Source of the DNA: Bacteroidales bacterium
Lineage (GTDB): Bacteria > Bacteroidota > Bacteroidia > Bacteroidales > WCHB1-69
Assembly: GCA_017443175.1 (NCBI GenBank)
Contig: JAFSOZ010000003.1
Location: 225,892 to 289,891, forward strand
DNA length: 64,000 nt
Direction of reading: 5' to 3'
Shown here: in pieces, positions 16,652-26,125 of the stretch
Layout of the letters: each line of letters starts with the position of its first letter
How positions within the stretch are numbered: the first letter of the stretch is position 1
Notes under the pieces: generated by a model
Database searches by the model: none
Told to the model about the DNA's origin: nothing
What the model saw: only the letters and a program-made list of their open reading frames with translations
Translations under genes and position numbers: made by a program

Positions 16652-17431
16652 TTATTTTCTTCTTTTGGAAATATGCCCATTCGCTAATATCTCAAACCCT
16701 TCACCCAAATTGAAACAGTCCCGGATATTCTCCGGCGTGAGCACCGCATCCTTGACATCATGCTGCACCACCTTGCCGTGCTTCACCAACAACGCGTGCG
16801 TGGAATACTCTATGGCAATCGGGAAGTCGTGCATGATGATGATGACCATCACGCCCTGGCGGTTCAAATCTGCCAAAATGTCCATAATCTCGTAGCGGTG
16901 CGCAACATCCAGATTGGACAAGGGCTCGTCCAACAACATGATGGGCGTCTGCTGCGCCATGGCGCGCGCGATAAGCGACCGCTGCAGCTCTCCCCCACTC
17001 AGCTCGCGCAAGAGACGCCCGCGCAAATGCGTGAGATTGCACTTTTCCAGCATCTTGCACACCACCGCATCATCCTCCACCGTTGGCAACTGCCACTTCT
17101 TCTGATAGGGATACAACCCCATCATCACCAAGTCATAGACGGAAATATCAAACACATTATCCTGTCGCTGAGGTACATACGAAATCAACTTGGCCAGTTC
17201 CATCGTCTGATAGGCTGTAATGGGTTTGCCATTAACCCTTATTTCACCGGAAGTAATAGGGAGAAGACCACAGATACACTTCAACAGGGTGGTTTTCCCC
17301 GACCCGTTAGGCCCCATCAGCGCACAAAACTCCGCATCCGCGACCTCAGCCGAGAGGTTCTGAAACAACGGCGTTTTATCATAACCAAAAGTAATGTTAT
17401 CTATCTCAATGCGATTCATCCCATTATTCAA
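16652..17431 (-). CDS. ABC transporter ATPase, iron-siderophore/cobalamin type
   Basis: A 259-residue ABC ATPase: Walker A GPNGSGKTT (40-48), Q-loop in YVPQRQDN, signature LSGGELQRS, Walker B MLLDEPLSNLD and the switch histidine in IIIMHDF. The pattern is that of FecE/BtuD/FhuC, ATPases of importers for iron chelates, heme or vitamin B12. No permease or binding protein gene is adjacent; instead the start overlaps the 3' end of mutL by 8 bp, so it is cotranscribed with a repair gene and must work with membrane partners encoded elsewhere. Confidence 0.88.
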   Translation of the reverse strand: MNNGMNRIEIDNITFGYDKTPLFQNLSAEVADAEFCALMGPNGSGKTTLLKCICGLLPITSGEIRVNGKPITAYQTMELAKLISYVPQRQDNVFDISVYDLVMMGLYPYQKKWQLPTVEDDAVVCKMLEKCNLTHLRGRLLRELSGGELQRSLIARAMAQQTPIMLLDEPLSNLDVAHRYEIMDILADLNRQGVMVIIIMHDFPIAIEYSTHALLVKHGKVVQHDVKDAVLTPENIRDCFNLGEGFEILANGHISKRRK

Positions 17432-19304
17432 AATAGCGTTTTAACTCGTCACCGCCAATCACATGCAGAATGCTTTTCTCCGAGGGCGAAGTGGCCGGAC
17501 AGGCGCACTGGAAGAGATCTTGCAGAAAACCTCTCACTTCAAGCGCACTTTTCGGCATCGCATAGCGACTCCGGTTCTGCCGCGCCATGCAGATGGCCAT
17601 GTTGCGGTTCTTGTCTGCTCTATATAAAAATTGGTTGGTCTTGAAAGATTCCAGAGCATTCTCAATCAGCGACTGCACATCGCCTTCCTCGCCGTCATTG
17701 GGCGTGCCGTTAACGGCGAAATGAGTATTGTCTATCTTTTCCAATTCATAGCCGAGTTTGAGGAAATCCTCTTTCATGGAATCGGCCAAGTCGGCCAAAG
17801 CCGGCGTAAGCGTGATGGTGTCGGGGAAAAGGCTCTGCTGCACCCTCAGCGGCGTATTCTCCAAGGCTGAAATATAGCGGTCGTACAAAATACGTTCCCG
17901 CGCATTCAAAGCATCTACCAGAAAAGCCTGTTCGTTCTGCTTGAAGAAGATATAGCGATTCTCCAAAATGAAAAACTCCAAATCCTCCGGAATCTCAATC
18001 TTGCACTCACAATTTTGATCCTGAGCAGACACTAAACCTTCTGCCTCAAGTTGTTTACTTTCCTGAACATCTTCCGTCTGCGTGCTGAGACCTTTCAGAA
18101 AATCCTCCCAGCCGCCCATACCGCCACGGTCTTTCCACGAACCGCCACTTCCAGAGAAGCTGTTAAATCCGCCGCCCTTATTATGCTGGACAGGCACGGT
18201 GTCGAACGGGTTGTAGTTGGGGTTTGCTCCGGTGCTCGGCATCACGATAGGATGCCCGGTAGGCCGCTCCGGCGGCACAAGTCCCTGCTCGGTGTCAAAG
18301 TCCAACTGTGGGGTCAGCGACATGGTGCCCAGAGACTTCTTCACCGCCGCATTCAAGAAGCCGAACATCAACTTCTCGTCCTGCAATTTCACCTCCACCT
18401 TGGTGGGACTCACATTAATATCAATAGCGGACGGATCAATCTCAATTTCAATAAAATATGCAGGTCTATAGCCTTGCGGAATCAGTTCCTGATAGGCCGT
18501 CTCCACCGCATAGTTCAGCAAGTTGTGGCGCACGTAACGGTGGTTGATGAACATGTACTGCTCGCTTTTCTTCTTCTTGGCATTCTCCGGCTTGGCAATA
18601 AACCCGCTGATTCGCATGAATTCAGTGCTCTGCTCCACGGGATAGAGTTTTTCCTTGAAATGGTTGCCGAAGATATGGATGATGCGCTGTTTGAAGTTGG
18701 AGGGTTGCAGTTGCAACACCGCCTTGCCGTTATGGTACAACGAGAATTCCAAATCGTGATGGATGAGTGCCACGCGGTAGAACTCCTCCTCGATATGGGT
18801 CATCTCCACATTGTCGGATTTCAGGAAGTTGCGGCGGGCGGGCACATTGAAGAAGAGGTTCTTCACGGACACGGACGTGCCGTCTTGCGTGGCAATCACC
18901 TCATGGGCTTTCACTTGCGAGCCCTCGATGAGCACGAGCGTGCCGGTGGGGTCCTCCGCCTTTTTGGTTTTGAGTTCCACATGCGCGATGGCAGCGATGG
19001 AGGCCATGGCTTCGCCCCTAAAACCCTTGGTAGTGATATGATAGAGATCGTCGGCGCTTCGCAGTTTGGAGGTAGCGTGCCGCTCGAAGCAGAGCCGAGC
19101 GTCGTTGAACGACATGCCTTTGCCGTTGTCAATCACCTGTATGAGGGTCCGTCCGGCGTCCTTCACGATAAGCTGGATGGAGGTCGCACCGGCGTCCACG
19201 GCGTTCTCCAGCAGTTCCTTCACCACAGAGGCAGGGCGTTGTACCACCTCGCCGGCCGCGATCTGGTTGGCCACCGCATCGGACAATAGTTTTATGATAT
19301 CCAC
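17424..19304 (-). CDS. mutL: DNA mismatch repair protein MutL with a degenerate endonuclease motif
   Basis: A 626-residue GHKL ATPase of mismatch repair. The N-terminal ATPase motifs are intact: ELLENAVDAGA (about 31-41), DNGKGMS (about 58-64) and RGEAMASIAAI (about 95-105). A low-complexity Gly-rich linker (about 370-410) precedes the C-terminal dimerisation domain. In MutL proteins that nick DNA, this domain has DQHA-x2-E-x4-E; here the matching place (about residue 472) reads DALNARERILYD, with Gln, His and the final Glu all replaced. The terminal CACPATSPSEKS segment is otherwise recognisable. I read it as a normal MutL whose metal-dependent nicking activity is probably lost or altered. 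Confidence 0.93.
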   Translation of the reverse strand: MDIIKLLSDAVANQIAAGEVVQRPASVVKELLENAVDAGATSIQLIVKDAGRTLIQVIDNGKGMSFNDARLCFERHATSKLRSADDLYHITTKGFRGEAMASIAAIAHVELKTKKAEDPTGTLVLIEGSQVKAHEVIATQDGTSVSVKNLFFNVPARRNFLKSDNVEMTHIEEEFYRVALIHHDLEFSLYHNGKAVLQLQPSNFKQRIIHIFGNHFKEKLYPVEQSTEFMRISGFIAKPENAKKKKSEQYMFINHRYVRHNLLNYAVETAYQELIPQGYRPAYFIEIEIDPSAIDINVSPTKVEVKLQDEKLMFGFLNAAVKKSLGTMSLTPQLDFDTEQGLVPPERPTGHPIVMPSTGANPNYNPFDTVPVQHNKGGGFNSFSGSGGSWKDRGGMGGWEDFLKGLSTQTEDVQESKQLEAEGLVSAQDQNCECKIEIPEDLEFFILENRYIFFKQNEQAFLVDALNARERILYDRYISALENTPLRVQQSLFPDTITLTPALADLADSMKEDFLKLGYELEKIDNTHFAVNGTPNDGEEGDVQSLIENALESFKTNQFLYRADKNRNMAICMARQNRSRYAMPKSALEVRGFLQDLFQCACPATSPSEKSILHVIGGDELKRYFE

Positions 19305-19359
19305 AGTTGTGTTTGGTTTTTATGTTTATAAAGTTGTAAGGTTATAAAGTTGCAAAGTA

Positions 19360-19381
19360 GAGACGCACAATTGTGCGTCTC
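19360..19381. repeat. 22-bp perfect palindrome (GAGACG family)
   Basis: GAGACGCACAA / TTGTGCGTCTC, a perfect inverted repeat in the gap between the small membrane protein gene and mutL. It shares its GAGACG outer core with the element at 13405-13440. To its left (19325-19358) is an A/T-rich tract built from AAGTT and TATAAAG units, lying directly upstream of mutL. Confidence 0.7.
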
Positions 19382-19412
19382 AAAAACATTGCGAGAACAA
19401 TATAGCGTTTGC

Positions 19413-19664
19413 CTATTGTTTCGAGAAAAATTTAAAGAAAATGATGCCCAGAATGACCGCGAAAAACAGCATGGTCACGATGGTGAGCCACGGGATATGT
19501 TTGTCGTTCTTGTCGTGGCGGCGTTTGCTGCTCCACTCGCGGTGCAGTTCATTGGCGAAATCCCTGCGGTGGTCATCCGTAGGTTTCTGGTCGTCAGGGG
19601 TATAGAAGCGCGGTTTGTAATTGAACTCGCGGGGTTCGGGTTTATTGAAATTGAACAGTGCCAT
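19413..19664 (-). CDS. small conserved-type membrane protein of unknown function
   Basis: An 83-residue protein: a charged, Pro- and Arg-rich N-terminal half (KPEPREFNYKPRFYTPDD, then RRDFANELHREWSSKRR) and a single C-terminal membrane helix (WLTIVTMLFFAVILGIIFF). The orientation rule suggests the basic N-terminus is cytoplasmic. The start at 19664 is chosen because the longer frame's ATG (19688) overlaps the -7 box. I do not recognise a characterised family. It is separated from mutL by a palindrome and an A/T-rich repeat tract. Confidence 0.7.
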   Translation of the reverse strand: MALFNFNKPEPREFNYKPRFYTPDDQKPTDDHRRDFANELHREWSSKRRHDKNDKHIPWLTIVTMLFFAVILGIIFFKFFSKQ

Positions 19665-19685
19665 AATCGTTTTGTTTTTATGGTG

Positions 19686-19693
19686 CAAAAGTA
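19686..19693 (-). promoter_or_regulatory. -7 promoter box of the small membrane protein gene
   Basis: TACTTTTG on the minus strand, 21 bp before the ATG at 19664; divergent from the gltX promoter. Confidence 0.6.
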
Positions 19694-19715
19694 CGAAAAA
19701 AGATGAAAAATATTG

Positions 19716-19723
19716 TACCTTTG
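19716..19723 (+). promoter_or_regulatory. -7 promoter box of gltX
   Basis: TACCTTTG, 28 bp before the ATG at 19752. It lies inside the longer reading frame and so fixes the start. Confidence 0.65.
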
Positions 19724-19751
19724 CAGCCCTAATCTAAAAAACAATCCGAAT

Positions 19752-21266
19752 ATGAATCCAAGAGTCAGATTTGCGCCCAGTCCTACGGGACCGCTGCACA
19801 TCGGCGGCGTGCGCACCGCATTATACAACTATCTGTTTGCCAAGAAAAACAACGGCACTCTCCTGCTGAGAATCGAAGACACCGACCAGACACGCTTTGT
19901 GGAAGGTGCCGAAGAGTATATCATTGAGGCCTTCCAATGGCTCGGTATCGCCTTTGACGAGGGCGTCGGCATCGGCGGCGAGTACGGCCCGTACAAACAA
20001 TCCGAGCGCAAAGCCCTCTACAAGCCCTACGCCGAGCAGCTGGTCAACGACGGCTGGGCATACTACGCCTTCGACACACCCGAGCAACTGGATGCGAAAC
20101 GCAAGGAGGCCGAAAGCCAGAAAAAGACATTCCAATACGACGCCAACACCCGCATGGGCATGGTGAACTCACTAACCCTTCCCGCTGAGGAGGTGGAACA
20201 ACGCCTGGCCTCGGGCGAGCACTACGTCGTCCGCTTCAAATACCCCGCCAACTTGGATATCCATGTGCAGGACCTGATTCGCGGTGAAGTTGTCATCAAC
20301 TCCAACTTATTGGATGATAAAGTTTTATACAAATCCGACGGGATGCCCACCTACCATCTCGCCAACATCGTGGATGACCATCTGATGAAAATCACGCATG
20401 TGATCCGTGGCGAAGAGTGGTTGCCGTCAGCACCGCTGCACGTGATGCTGTACAAGGCCTTTGGCTGGGAGGCTCCCCAATTCGCTCATCTCCCACTGCT
20501 GCTCAAACCCGATGGCAACGGCAAGCTGAGCAAGCGCGACGGCGACCGCCTCGGTTTCCCGGTGTTCCCGTTGCAATGGCATGACCCCAAATCAGGCGAG
20601 ACCTCTTCAGGTTACCGCGAGTCGGGCTACCTGCCGGAAGCCGTCATCAACATGCTGGCTCTCCTGGGCTGGAACCCCGGCAACGACCAGGAACTGATGT
20701 CCATGGACGAACTCATCAACCTCTTCTCCATCGACAAAATCAGCAAGGCCGGTGCCAAGTTCTCATTGGACAAAGCCAAGTGGTTCAACCACGAGTACAT
20801 CCTGATGAAACCCGCCGCCGAACTCCGTCCCCACTTCCGCAAAATTTTGGACGAGAAGGGCGTAACCTGCAGCGATGAATATTTGGATGCCGTAACCGAC
20901 CTCGTGAAAGACCGCCTGAATTTCCTGCCCGACTTTTGGGAACAGGCCGGCTATTTCTTTGTCGCACCCACTGAATACGACCCGCAAGCACTCAAAAAAC
21001 GCTGGAAAGAGGGCACGGGCGAAAAACTGCGCGTCATCGACGAGATGTTGTGCGGCATCCAGCCGTTCGACAAGGACAAAGCCCACGACATGGTGATGCA
21101 GTACATCCAAGACAACGAACTGAACATGGGCCAAGTGCTCAACAGTCTGCGCATTGCCATAGTCGGCACGGCCCGAGGCCCCGAACTGTTCACCATGATT
21201 GACGTGATGGGCATCGAGGAGGTGCACAAGCGTGTCATGAGAGCCATAGAAGTAGTTAATTTATAA
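19752..21266 (+). CDS. gltX: glutamyl-tRNA synthetase
   Basis: A 504-residue class I aminoacyl-tRNA synthetase that charges tRNA-Glu. It begins [19 protein letters not shown], containing the HIGH-type motif, and has KLSKRDGD as the KMSKS loop (about residue 261). The C-terminal helical anticodon-binding domain (about 320-504) is complete. The frame is open upstream to 19713, but that codon lies within the -7 box, so the ATG at 19752 is used. tex follows 11 bp downstream and is probably cotranscribed. Confidence 0.97.
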   Translation: MNPRVRFAPSPTGPLHIGGVRTALYNYLFAKKNNGTLLLRIEDTDQTRFVEGAEEYIIEAFQWLGIAFDEGVGIGGEYGPYKQSERKALYKPYAEQLVNDGWAYYAFDTPEQLDAKRKEAESQKKTFQYDANTRMGMVNSLTLPAEEVEQRLASGEHYVVRFKYPANLDIHVQDLIRGEVVINSNLLDDKVLYKSDGMPTYHLANIVDDHLMKITHVIRGEEWLPSAPLHVMLYKAFGWEAPQFAHLPLLLKPDGNGKLSKRDGDRLGFPVFPLQWHDPKSGETSSGYRESGYLPEAVINMLALLGWNPGNDQELMSMDELINLFSIDKISKAGAKFSLDKAKWFNHEYILMKPAAELRPHFRKILDEKGVTCSDEYLDAVTDLVKDRLNFLPDFWEQAGYFFVAPTEYDPQALKKRWKEGTGEKLRVIDEMLCGIQPFDKDKAHDMVMQYIQDNELNMGQVLNSLRIAIVGTARGPELFTMIDVMGIEEVHKRVMRAIEVVNL

Positions 21267-21277
21267 AAGATTAACTA

Positions 21278-23410
21278 ATGGCCATGGAGAAATACGCGAA
21301 GCGCATAGCGGAAGAACTGCATCTCACGGAAGAGCAAGTCAAGAACACCCTGGAACTGTTGGAAGGCGGTGCCACCATCCCGTTTGTGGCCCGTTACCGC
21401 AAAGAGGCCACGGGCAGTTTGGACGAGGTGCAGATTGGGCAAATCAAGGAGTTGCACACCAAATGGGTGGAGTTGGACAAGCGGCGCGCCGCCATTCTGG
21501 ACTCCATCCGCGAGCAGGGAAAACTCACACCCGAATTGGAGGCAAAAATCAACGAGGTGCTGAGTATGAGCGAATTGGAAGACCTGTACCTACCCTACCG
21601 CCCCAAACGCAAAACCCGCGCCACCATGGCCATTGAGAAGGGTTTGGAGCCCTTGGCCAAGATTATCGCCCGCCAGCAGGAGACTGACCTGCACGCTTTG
21701 GCCACCAAGTACGTAAACCCCGACAAGGGCGTCCACAATATCGAAGAGGCACTGGCCGGCGCGCGCGACATCATCGCCGAGCACATTAGCGAGAACCTCT
21801 CCGTACGCGCGCGCCTGCGCAACACCTTCCGCCAGCATAGCCGCATCTACTCCAAACTCGTCAAAGACAAGGTGGACGAGGGCGAGAAGTACAAAATCTA
21901 CTACAATGCGGAAGAATTTTTAGCAAAAGCGCCCTCTCACCGCATCCTGGCCATGTTCCGTGGCGAGGAGGAGGGCATTCTGCGCCTGACCATCGAGCCG
22001 AATGAGGAGAAGACGCTGGAGATGCTCCGGCGCGCCATCATCCGCAACAGCAGCAACTGCGCCCAACAGGTGTGGATGGCGGCCACGGACGCCTACAAGC
22101 GTTTGCTCCAGCCACAGATGGAGACCGAGATGCGCAAACTGTACAAAGACAAAGCCGACACCGAGGCCATTGAGGTGTTTGTACAAAACCTGCGCCAACT
22201 GCTCATGGCCGCGCCTTTGGGACAGGTCACCACGCTGGCCATTGACCCAGGATTCCGCACCGGCTGCAAGGTGGTTATCCTGAATCCCCAAGGCAAACTG
22301 CTGCACAACGAGACCATCTATCCGCATCCGCCGGTAGCCCAGTACAAGCTGGCCTCCGACAAACTCAAACGGCTGGTTTTGCAATACAAGGTGGACGCCA
22401 TCGCCATCGGCAACGGCACCGCAGGCCGCGAGACCGAGAAGTTCGTGAAGTTCATCCCCTTTGAGCGGGATGTCAAGGCTTTTATGGTGAACGAGAGCGG
22501 CGCCTCTATCTACTCCGCCTCCGCCGTGGCGCGCGAGGAGTTCCCCGATTACGATGTCACTGTGCGCGGCGCGGTCTCCATTGGCCGCCGCCTCATGGAC
22601 CCGCTGGCCGAGCTGGTCAAGATAGACCCCAAATCCATCGGCGTGGGGCAATACCAGCACGATGTGAACCAAAAACGGCTGCAAGAGAGTTTGAACACCA
22701 CTGTGGAGAGTTGCGTGAACCATGTGGGCGTGGAGCTGAACACAGCCAGCAAAGAACTGCTGTCCTATGTTTCCGGCGTGGGTCCCGCATTAGCGCAGAA
22801 CATCATCGACTACCGCAACGAAAACGGGCCGTTCCCATCTCGCGAGAGTTTGAAGAAAGTGCCGCGCTTCGGCGCCAAGGCATTTGAGCAGGCCGCCGGA
22901 TTCCTGCGCATCCGCGATGCCGAAAACCCGCTCGACCGCAGCGCCGTGCACCCCGAGTCTTACGCCATCGTGAAAGCTATGGCCAAGGACCTGAAATGCA
23001 CCGTCGGCGACCTGATCCTCAAGGAAGAGTTGCGCAAACAAATTAATCTCCAACACTATATGACCGCCACTGTGGGTATGCCCACCCTGAAAGACATCAT
23101 GCAGGAGCTGGCCAAGCCCGGCCGTGACCCGCGCAGTCACTACGAGATGTTCGAGTTCGACAAGAATGTGCAGAAGATGGAAGACCTCGTGCCCGGCATG
23201 GAACTGCCCGGCATCGTCACCAACATCACCAACTTCGGCTGTTTCGTCGATATCGGCATCCACCAGGATGGGCTGGTGCACATCAGCAACATGTCTGACC
23301 ACCGCATCGCCTCGCCCAACGAGGTGGTGCATCTCAATCAGAAAGTCATGGTGAAGGTACTCAGCGTGGAAATCGAGCGCAAGCGCATCAGTCTGGCGCT
23401 GGTAAAATAG
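21278..23410 (+). CDS. tex: Tex family RNA-binding transcription accessory protein
   Basis: A 710-residue cytoplasmic nucleic-acid-binding protein related to the core of eukaryotic Spt6. Domains in order: N-terminal helical region with LYLPYRPKRKTRATMA (about 103-118), YqgF/RNase H-like domain starting near TTLAIDPGFRTGCKV (about 315-329), helix-hairpin-helix segment with YVSGVGPALAQNIIDYRNENG (about 494-514), and a C-terminal S1 RNA-binding domain (GIVTNITNFGCFVDIGI, about 642-658). It is directly downstream of gltX. MEKYAKR two codons later is an equally possible start. Confidence 0.95.
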   Translation: MAMEKYAKRIAEELHLTEEQVKNTLELLEGGATIPFVARYRKEATGSLDEVQIGQIKELHTKWVELDKRRAAILDSIREQGKLTPELEAKINEVLSMSELEDLYLPYRPKRKTRATMAIEKGLEPLAKIIARQQETDLHALATKYVNPDKGVHNIEEALAGARDIIAEHISENLSVRARLRNTFRQHSRIYSKLVKDKVDEGEKYKIYYNAEEFLAKAPSHRILAMFRGEEEGILRLTIEPNEEKTLEMLRRAIIRNSSNCAQQVWMAATDAYKRLLQPQMETEMRKLYKDKADTEAIEVFVQNLRQLLMAAPLGQVTTLAIDPGFRTGCKVVILNPQGKLLHNETIYPHPPVAQYKLASDKLKRLVLQYKVDAIAIGNGTAGRETEKFVKFIPFERDVKAFMVNESGASIYSASAVAREEFPDYDVTVRGAVSIGRRLMDPLAELVKIDPKSIGVGQYQHDVNQKRLQESLNTTVESCVNHVGVELNTASKELLSYVSGVGPALAQNIIDYRNENGPFPSRESLKKVPRFGAKAFEQAAGFLRIRDAENPLDRSAVHPESYAIVKAMAKDLKCTVGDLILKEELRKQINLQHYMTATVGMPTLKDIMQELAKPGRDPRSHYEMFEFDKNVQKMEDLVPGMELPGIVTNITNFGCFVDIGIHQDGLVHISNMSDHRIASPNEVVHLNQKVMVKVLSVEIERKRISLALVK

Positions 23411-23481
23411 ATCAATCCTTAAGGCATCTTACAGAAAAAAAGCACCGTTGATATTGGCAGCGTAGAGCATCAGCATTATCA

Positions 23482-24999
23482 TCAATTCCCTTCCAAAAGT
23501 ACATTATCCATAAACAGTCCCACCCGGTTCAGCACAATGCAGGCGCGGCTTTTGTCAATGACAATACGAACTTTCTTGGTGGTTACAGTCTCCGTGAGCA
23601 CAATGCGCTTGTAGCCGATGGTGGTCTCAGAGGCGATAGTGCGCCAGTTTCCGTTGTCATCCTCCACCTCAACATGAAAGCGCTCTACGCGTTGACCGAG
23701 AGGGATGTACTCTTGCAGCATAACACGATTGAAAGTTTTGGGCTCATAGAATTGAATTTCCACCCAACCATTGGTTATCGTATCATCCGCACACCAATAG
23801 GTGTTATCATCCCCATCAATGAGCGAAAATCCGCAATATGGCTCCGGAAAAACGGTATTACGCCATGAATAACAGTTCCCCGTTTGATCGGGTTTATGAA
23901 TTCTACGGAAATTCGACACACAAATCGTTTTTACATCCTTTGCCAGATCGTGCGCGAAGATACTGTCCAAAGCGGCGCGGAACTCCATGAGCCGGAGGGA
24001 GTCCTCGGCGGGGATGAGACCTCGGTTGTCGGGCGGCACGTTGAGTAGCAGCAGGGAGTTGCGGCCCACGCTGTTGTAGTAGATCCGCAACAGTTCCTGC
24101 ACGCTCTTCGGGTGCTCGCTCTCGCGCCAGAACCAGCCCGGGCGGATGGAGACGTCCGTCTCGGCGGGAATCCAGCACGCGCCGTTGTAGTTGCCGGCAT
24201 TGAGCGTGTCCTGCGACGGAGCATTCTTGCCCGGCTCGAGGCCTTCTATGTCAAGTCGCGACCAGCAGGTGCGCCCACAGGTGCCCTCCTCGTTGCCGAC
24301 CCAGCGGCATCCTGGCCCCACATCACTGAAAATCACCGCATTGGGCTGCAGTTTCAAAGTTTGGGCGTTGAATCTTTTCCAGTCATAGACTTGTCGTTTG
24401 CCGTTCGGACCTTCGCCGTTGGCCCCATCAAACCATTGCTCGAAGATGGGACCATAGTGTTTGTGCGCGTGTCGCAATGTTTTGAGAAACACTTTGTTAT
24501 ATTTTTCCGTGCCGTAGGTAGGTGCGTTGCGGTCCCAGGGGGAGATGTAGATACCGAACTTCACCCCTCCCCTCTTGCACGCCTCCGACAACTCCTTCAG
24601 CACATCGCCTTTGCCGTTGCGCCACGCGCTCTGGCGCACCGTATGCCGACTCTGAGGATTAGGCCACAGGCAGAAGCCGTCGTGGTGCTTGGCAGTGAGA
24701 ATAATCCCTTGAAAACCAGCGTTCTTGGCCACGGAAACCCATTGGTTGCAGTCGAGGGCAGTGGGATTGAAGATGTCCTCAGTTTCTGTGCCCTCGCCCC
24801 ACTCGAGGCCGGTGAAGGTGTTCGGTCCGAAGTGGCAGAATAGGTTCATCTCCATCTTTTGCCACTCCACCTGCGCAGGCGTGGGCACAGGGCCATAGGG
24901 CGCAGGAGGATCCGCAGGCTTCACTTTCGGAGGATGTTTCTGCGCGTAAAGAAATATACCCAAAAGGCAGAGTATCAGGAGCAAGGATGTCTTTTTCAT
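23482..24999 (-). CDS. exported alpha-L-fucosidase, GH29, with a discoidin-like C-terminal domain
   Basis: A 505-residue protein with signal peptide MKKTSLLLILCLLGIFLYAQ. The GH29 barrel is recognised from NLFCHFGPNTFTGLEWGEG (about 53-71), GIILTAKHHDGFCLW (about 98-112) and EQWFDGANGEGP (about 196-207), whose Asp is in the position of the family's nucleophile. The C-terminal part (about 360-505) resembles an F5/8-type (discoidin) carbohydrate-binding domain (WVEIQFYEPKTFNRVMLQEY). It would remove terminal fucose from host or dietary glycans in the periplasm or at the surface. It stands alone, with no SusC/SusD pair nearby. It is convergent with tex. Confidence 0.9.
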   Translation of the reverse strand: MKKTSLLLILCLLGIFLYAQKHPPKVKPADPPAPYGPVPTPAQVEWQKMEMNLFCHFGPNTFTGLEWGEGTETEDIFNPTALDCNQWVSVAKNAGFQGIILTAKHHDGFCLWPNPQSRHTVRQSAWRNGKGDVLKELSEACKRGGVKFGIYISPWDRNAPTYGTEKYNKVFLKTLRHAHKHYGPIFEQWFDGANGEGPNGKRQVYDWKRFNAQTLKLQPNAVIFSDVGPGCRWVGNEEGTCGRTCWSRLDIEGLEPGKNAPSQDTLNAGNYNGACWIPAETDVSIRPGWFWRESEHPKSVQELLRIYYNSVGRNSLLLLNVPPDNRGLIPAEDSLRLMEFRAALDSIFAHDLAKDVKTICVSNFRRIHKPDQTGNCYSWRNTVFPEPYCGFSLIDGDDNTYWCADDTITNGWVEIQFYEPKTFNRVMLQEYIPLGQRVERFHVEVEDDNGNWRTIASETTIGYKRIVLTETVTTKKVRIVIDKSRACIVLNRVGLFMDNVLLEGN

Positions 25000-25092
25000 A
25001 ACAGGATGATTCTGTCGGCGAAGATACGAAAGTTATGGTATAGAACGACGTTAAAAAAAAATCCCCATAATGCTATCGTATTAAAAAAAATG

Positions 25093-25100
25093 TATTTTTG
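25093..25100 (+). promoter_or_regulatory. -7 promoter box of the SPFH-protein gene
   Basis: TATTTTTG, about 50 bp before the ATG at 25152. Confidence 0.55.
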
Positions 25101-25151
25101 CGGTGATATTATTTTGATATTATTTTAATCACTTAAAAAATACATAACATT

Positions 25152-26123
25152 ATGGAATCCAATGAATTTAACAAAACCATGACAACGGGAAACAATGGTT
25201 TCCTGCATCTTTTCATCAACCTTGTACTGCTGGCATTCTCCATCTGGCTGGTGGTGCGCTTCGCCAAATTCGACTGCATGCTGGATGCCGACGGCGAGCC
25301 CACCGCATGGATATTGCTGCCCATCCTCACGGGTGTGTTCATGTTTTTCATCTACATCCTTGATTTGGTCGGATTCATGGTGGTGCAACCCAACGAATCA
25401 CGCGTGCTCACCTTCTTCGGCAAGTACTCCGGCACGGTGAAACAGAACGGCTTTTTCTGGATCAACCCCTTCTATAGCAAAGAAAAACTCTCATTGCGCG
25501 CCAAAAACATGGATGTGGAGCCCATCAAGGTGAACGACAAGAACGGCAATCCCATCATGATCGGCCTAGTGTTGGTATGGAAGATCAGTGACACCTACAA
25601 AGCTTGCTTCGAGGTGGATTCGGATGTACGCAGCACCATCACGGAGAACTCCATGAAGTCTGTCAAGAGCTTTGACTCCTTCGTGCGCGTGCAGAGCGAC
25701 GCTGCGCTGCGCAAAGTGGCGGGCATGTACGCCTACGACAACATGGACCGCAACGATGAGGGAGTGACGTTGCGCTCGGGTGGCGATGAAATCAACGAGC
25801 GACTGGAGGGCGAATTGCGCAAGCATCTGGAAATCGCCGGCATAGAGGTTGTGGAAGCCCGTATCAACTATCTGGCCTACGCCGCCGAGATTGCCAGCGT
25901 AATGCTGCGCCGCCAGCAAGCCGACGCCATCATCTCCGCCCGCGAGAAGATTGTGGAAGGCGCCGTCAGTATGGTGGACTTAGCTTTGAAGAAACTGTCG
26001 GAGGACAAGATCGTGGAACTGGACGAGGAACGCAAGGCCGCCATGGTCTCCAACCTCTTAGTGGTGCTGTGCGCCGACGAATCCGCGTCACCGGTGATCA
26101 ATACGGGGACGTTATACCAATAA
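25152..26123 (+). CDS. SPFH/band-7 membrane protein
   Basis: A 323-residue protein with two N-terminal membrane helices (about 15-35 and 52-78) followed by an SPFH domain: NESRVLTFFGKYSGTVKQNG (about 84-103), RAKNMDVEPIKVNDKNGNP, and the typical helical arm with AAEIASVMLRRQQADAIISA (about 244-263) used for ring assembly. SPFH proteins form large membrane-bound cages and often hold proteases in check; the partner is unknown. The next gene, 2 bp downstream, encodes a ribbon-helix-helix protein, an arrangement common in Bacteroidota and suggesting a fixed two-gene unit. Confidence 0.9.
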   Translation: MESNEFNKTMTTGNNGFLHLFINLVLLAFSIWLVVRFAKFDCMLDADGEPTAWILLPILTGVFMFFIYILDLVGFMVVQPNESRVLTFFGKYSGTVKQNGFFWINPFYSKEKLSLRAKNMDVEPIKVNDKNGNPIMIGLVLVWKISDTYKACFEVDSDVRSTITENSMKSVKSFDSFVRVQSDAALRKVAGMYAYDNMDRNDEGVTLRSGGDEINERLEGELRKHLEIAGIEVVEARINYLAYAAEIASVMLRRQQADAIISAREKIVEGAVSMVDLALKKLSEDKIVELDEERKAAMVSNLLVVLCADESASPVINTGTLYQ

Positions 26124-26125
26124 TT

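Noticed and set aside
18051-19289. 412-codon plus-strand frame opposite mutL
   Set aside because: Shadow of the mutL ATPase domain; no similarity to any family I recognise.
16652-19304. Idea that the ABC ATPase and MutL form a functional repair-transport unit
   Set aside because: An 8-bp overlap only shows cotranscription; nothing in either protein suggests interaction.
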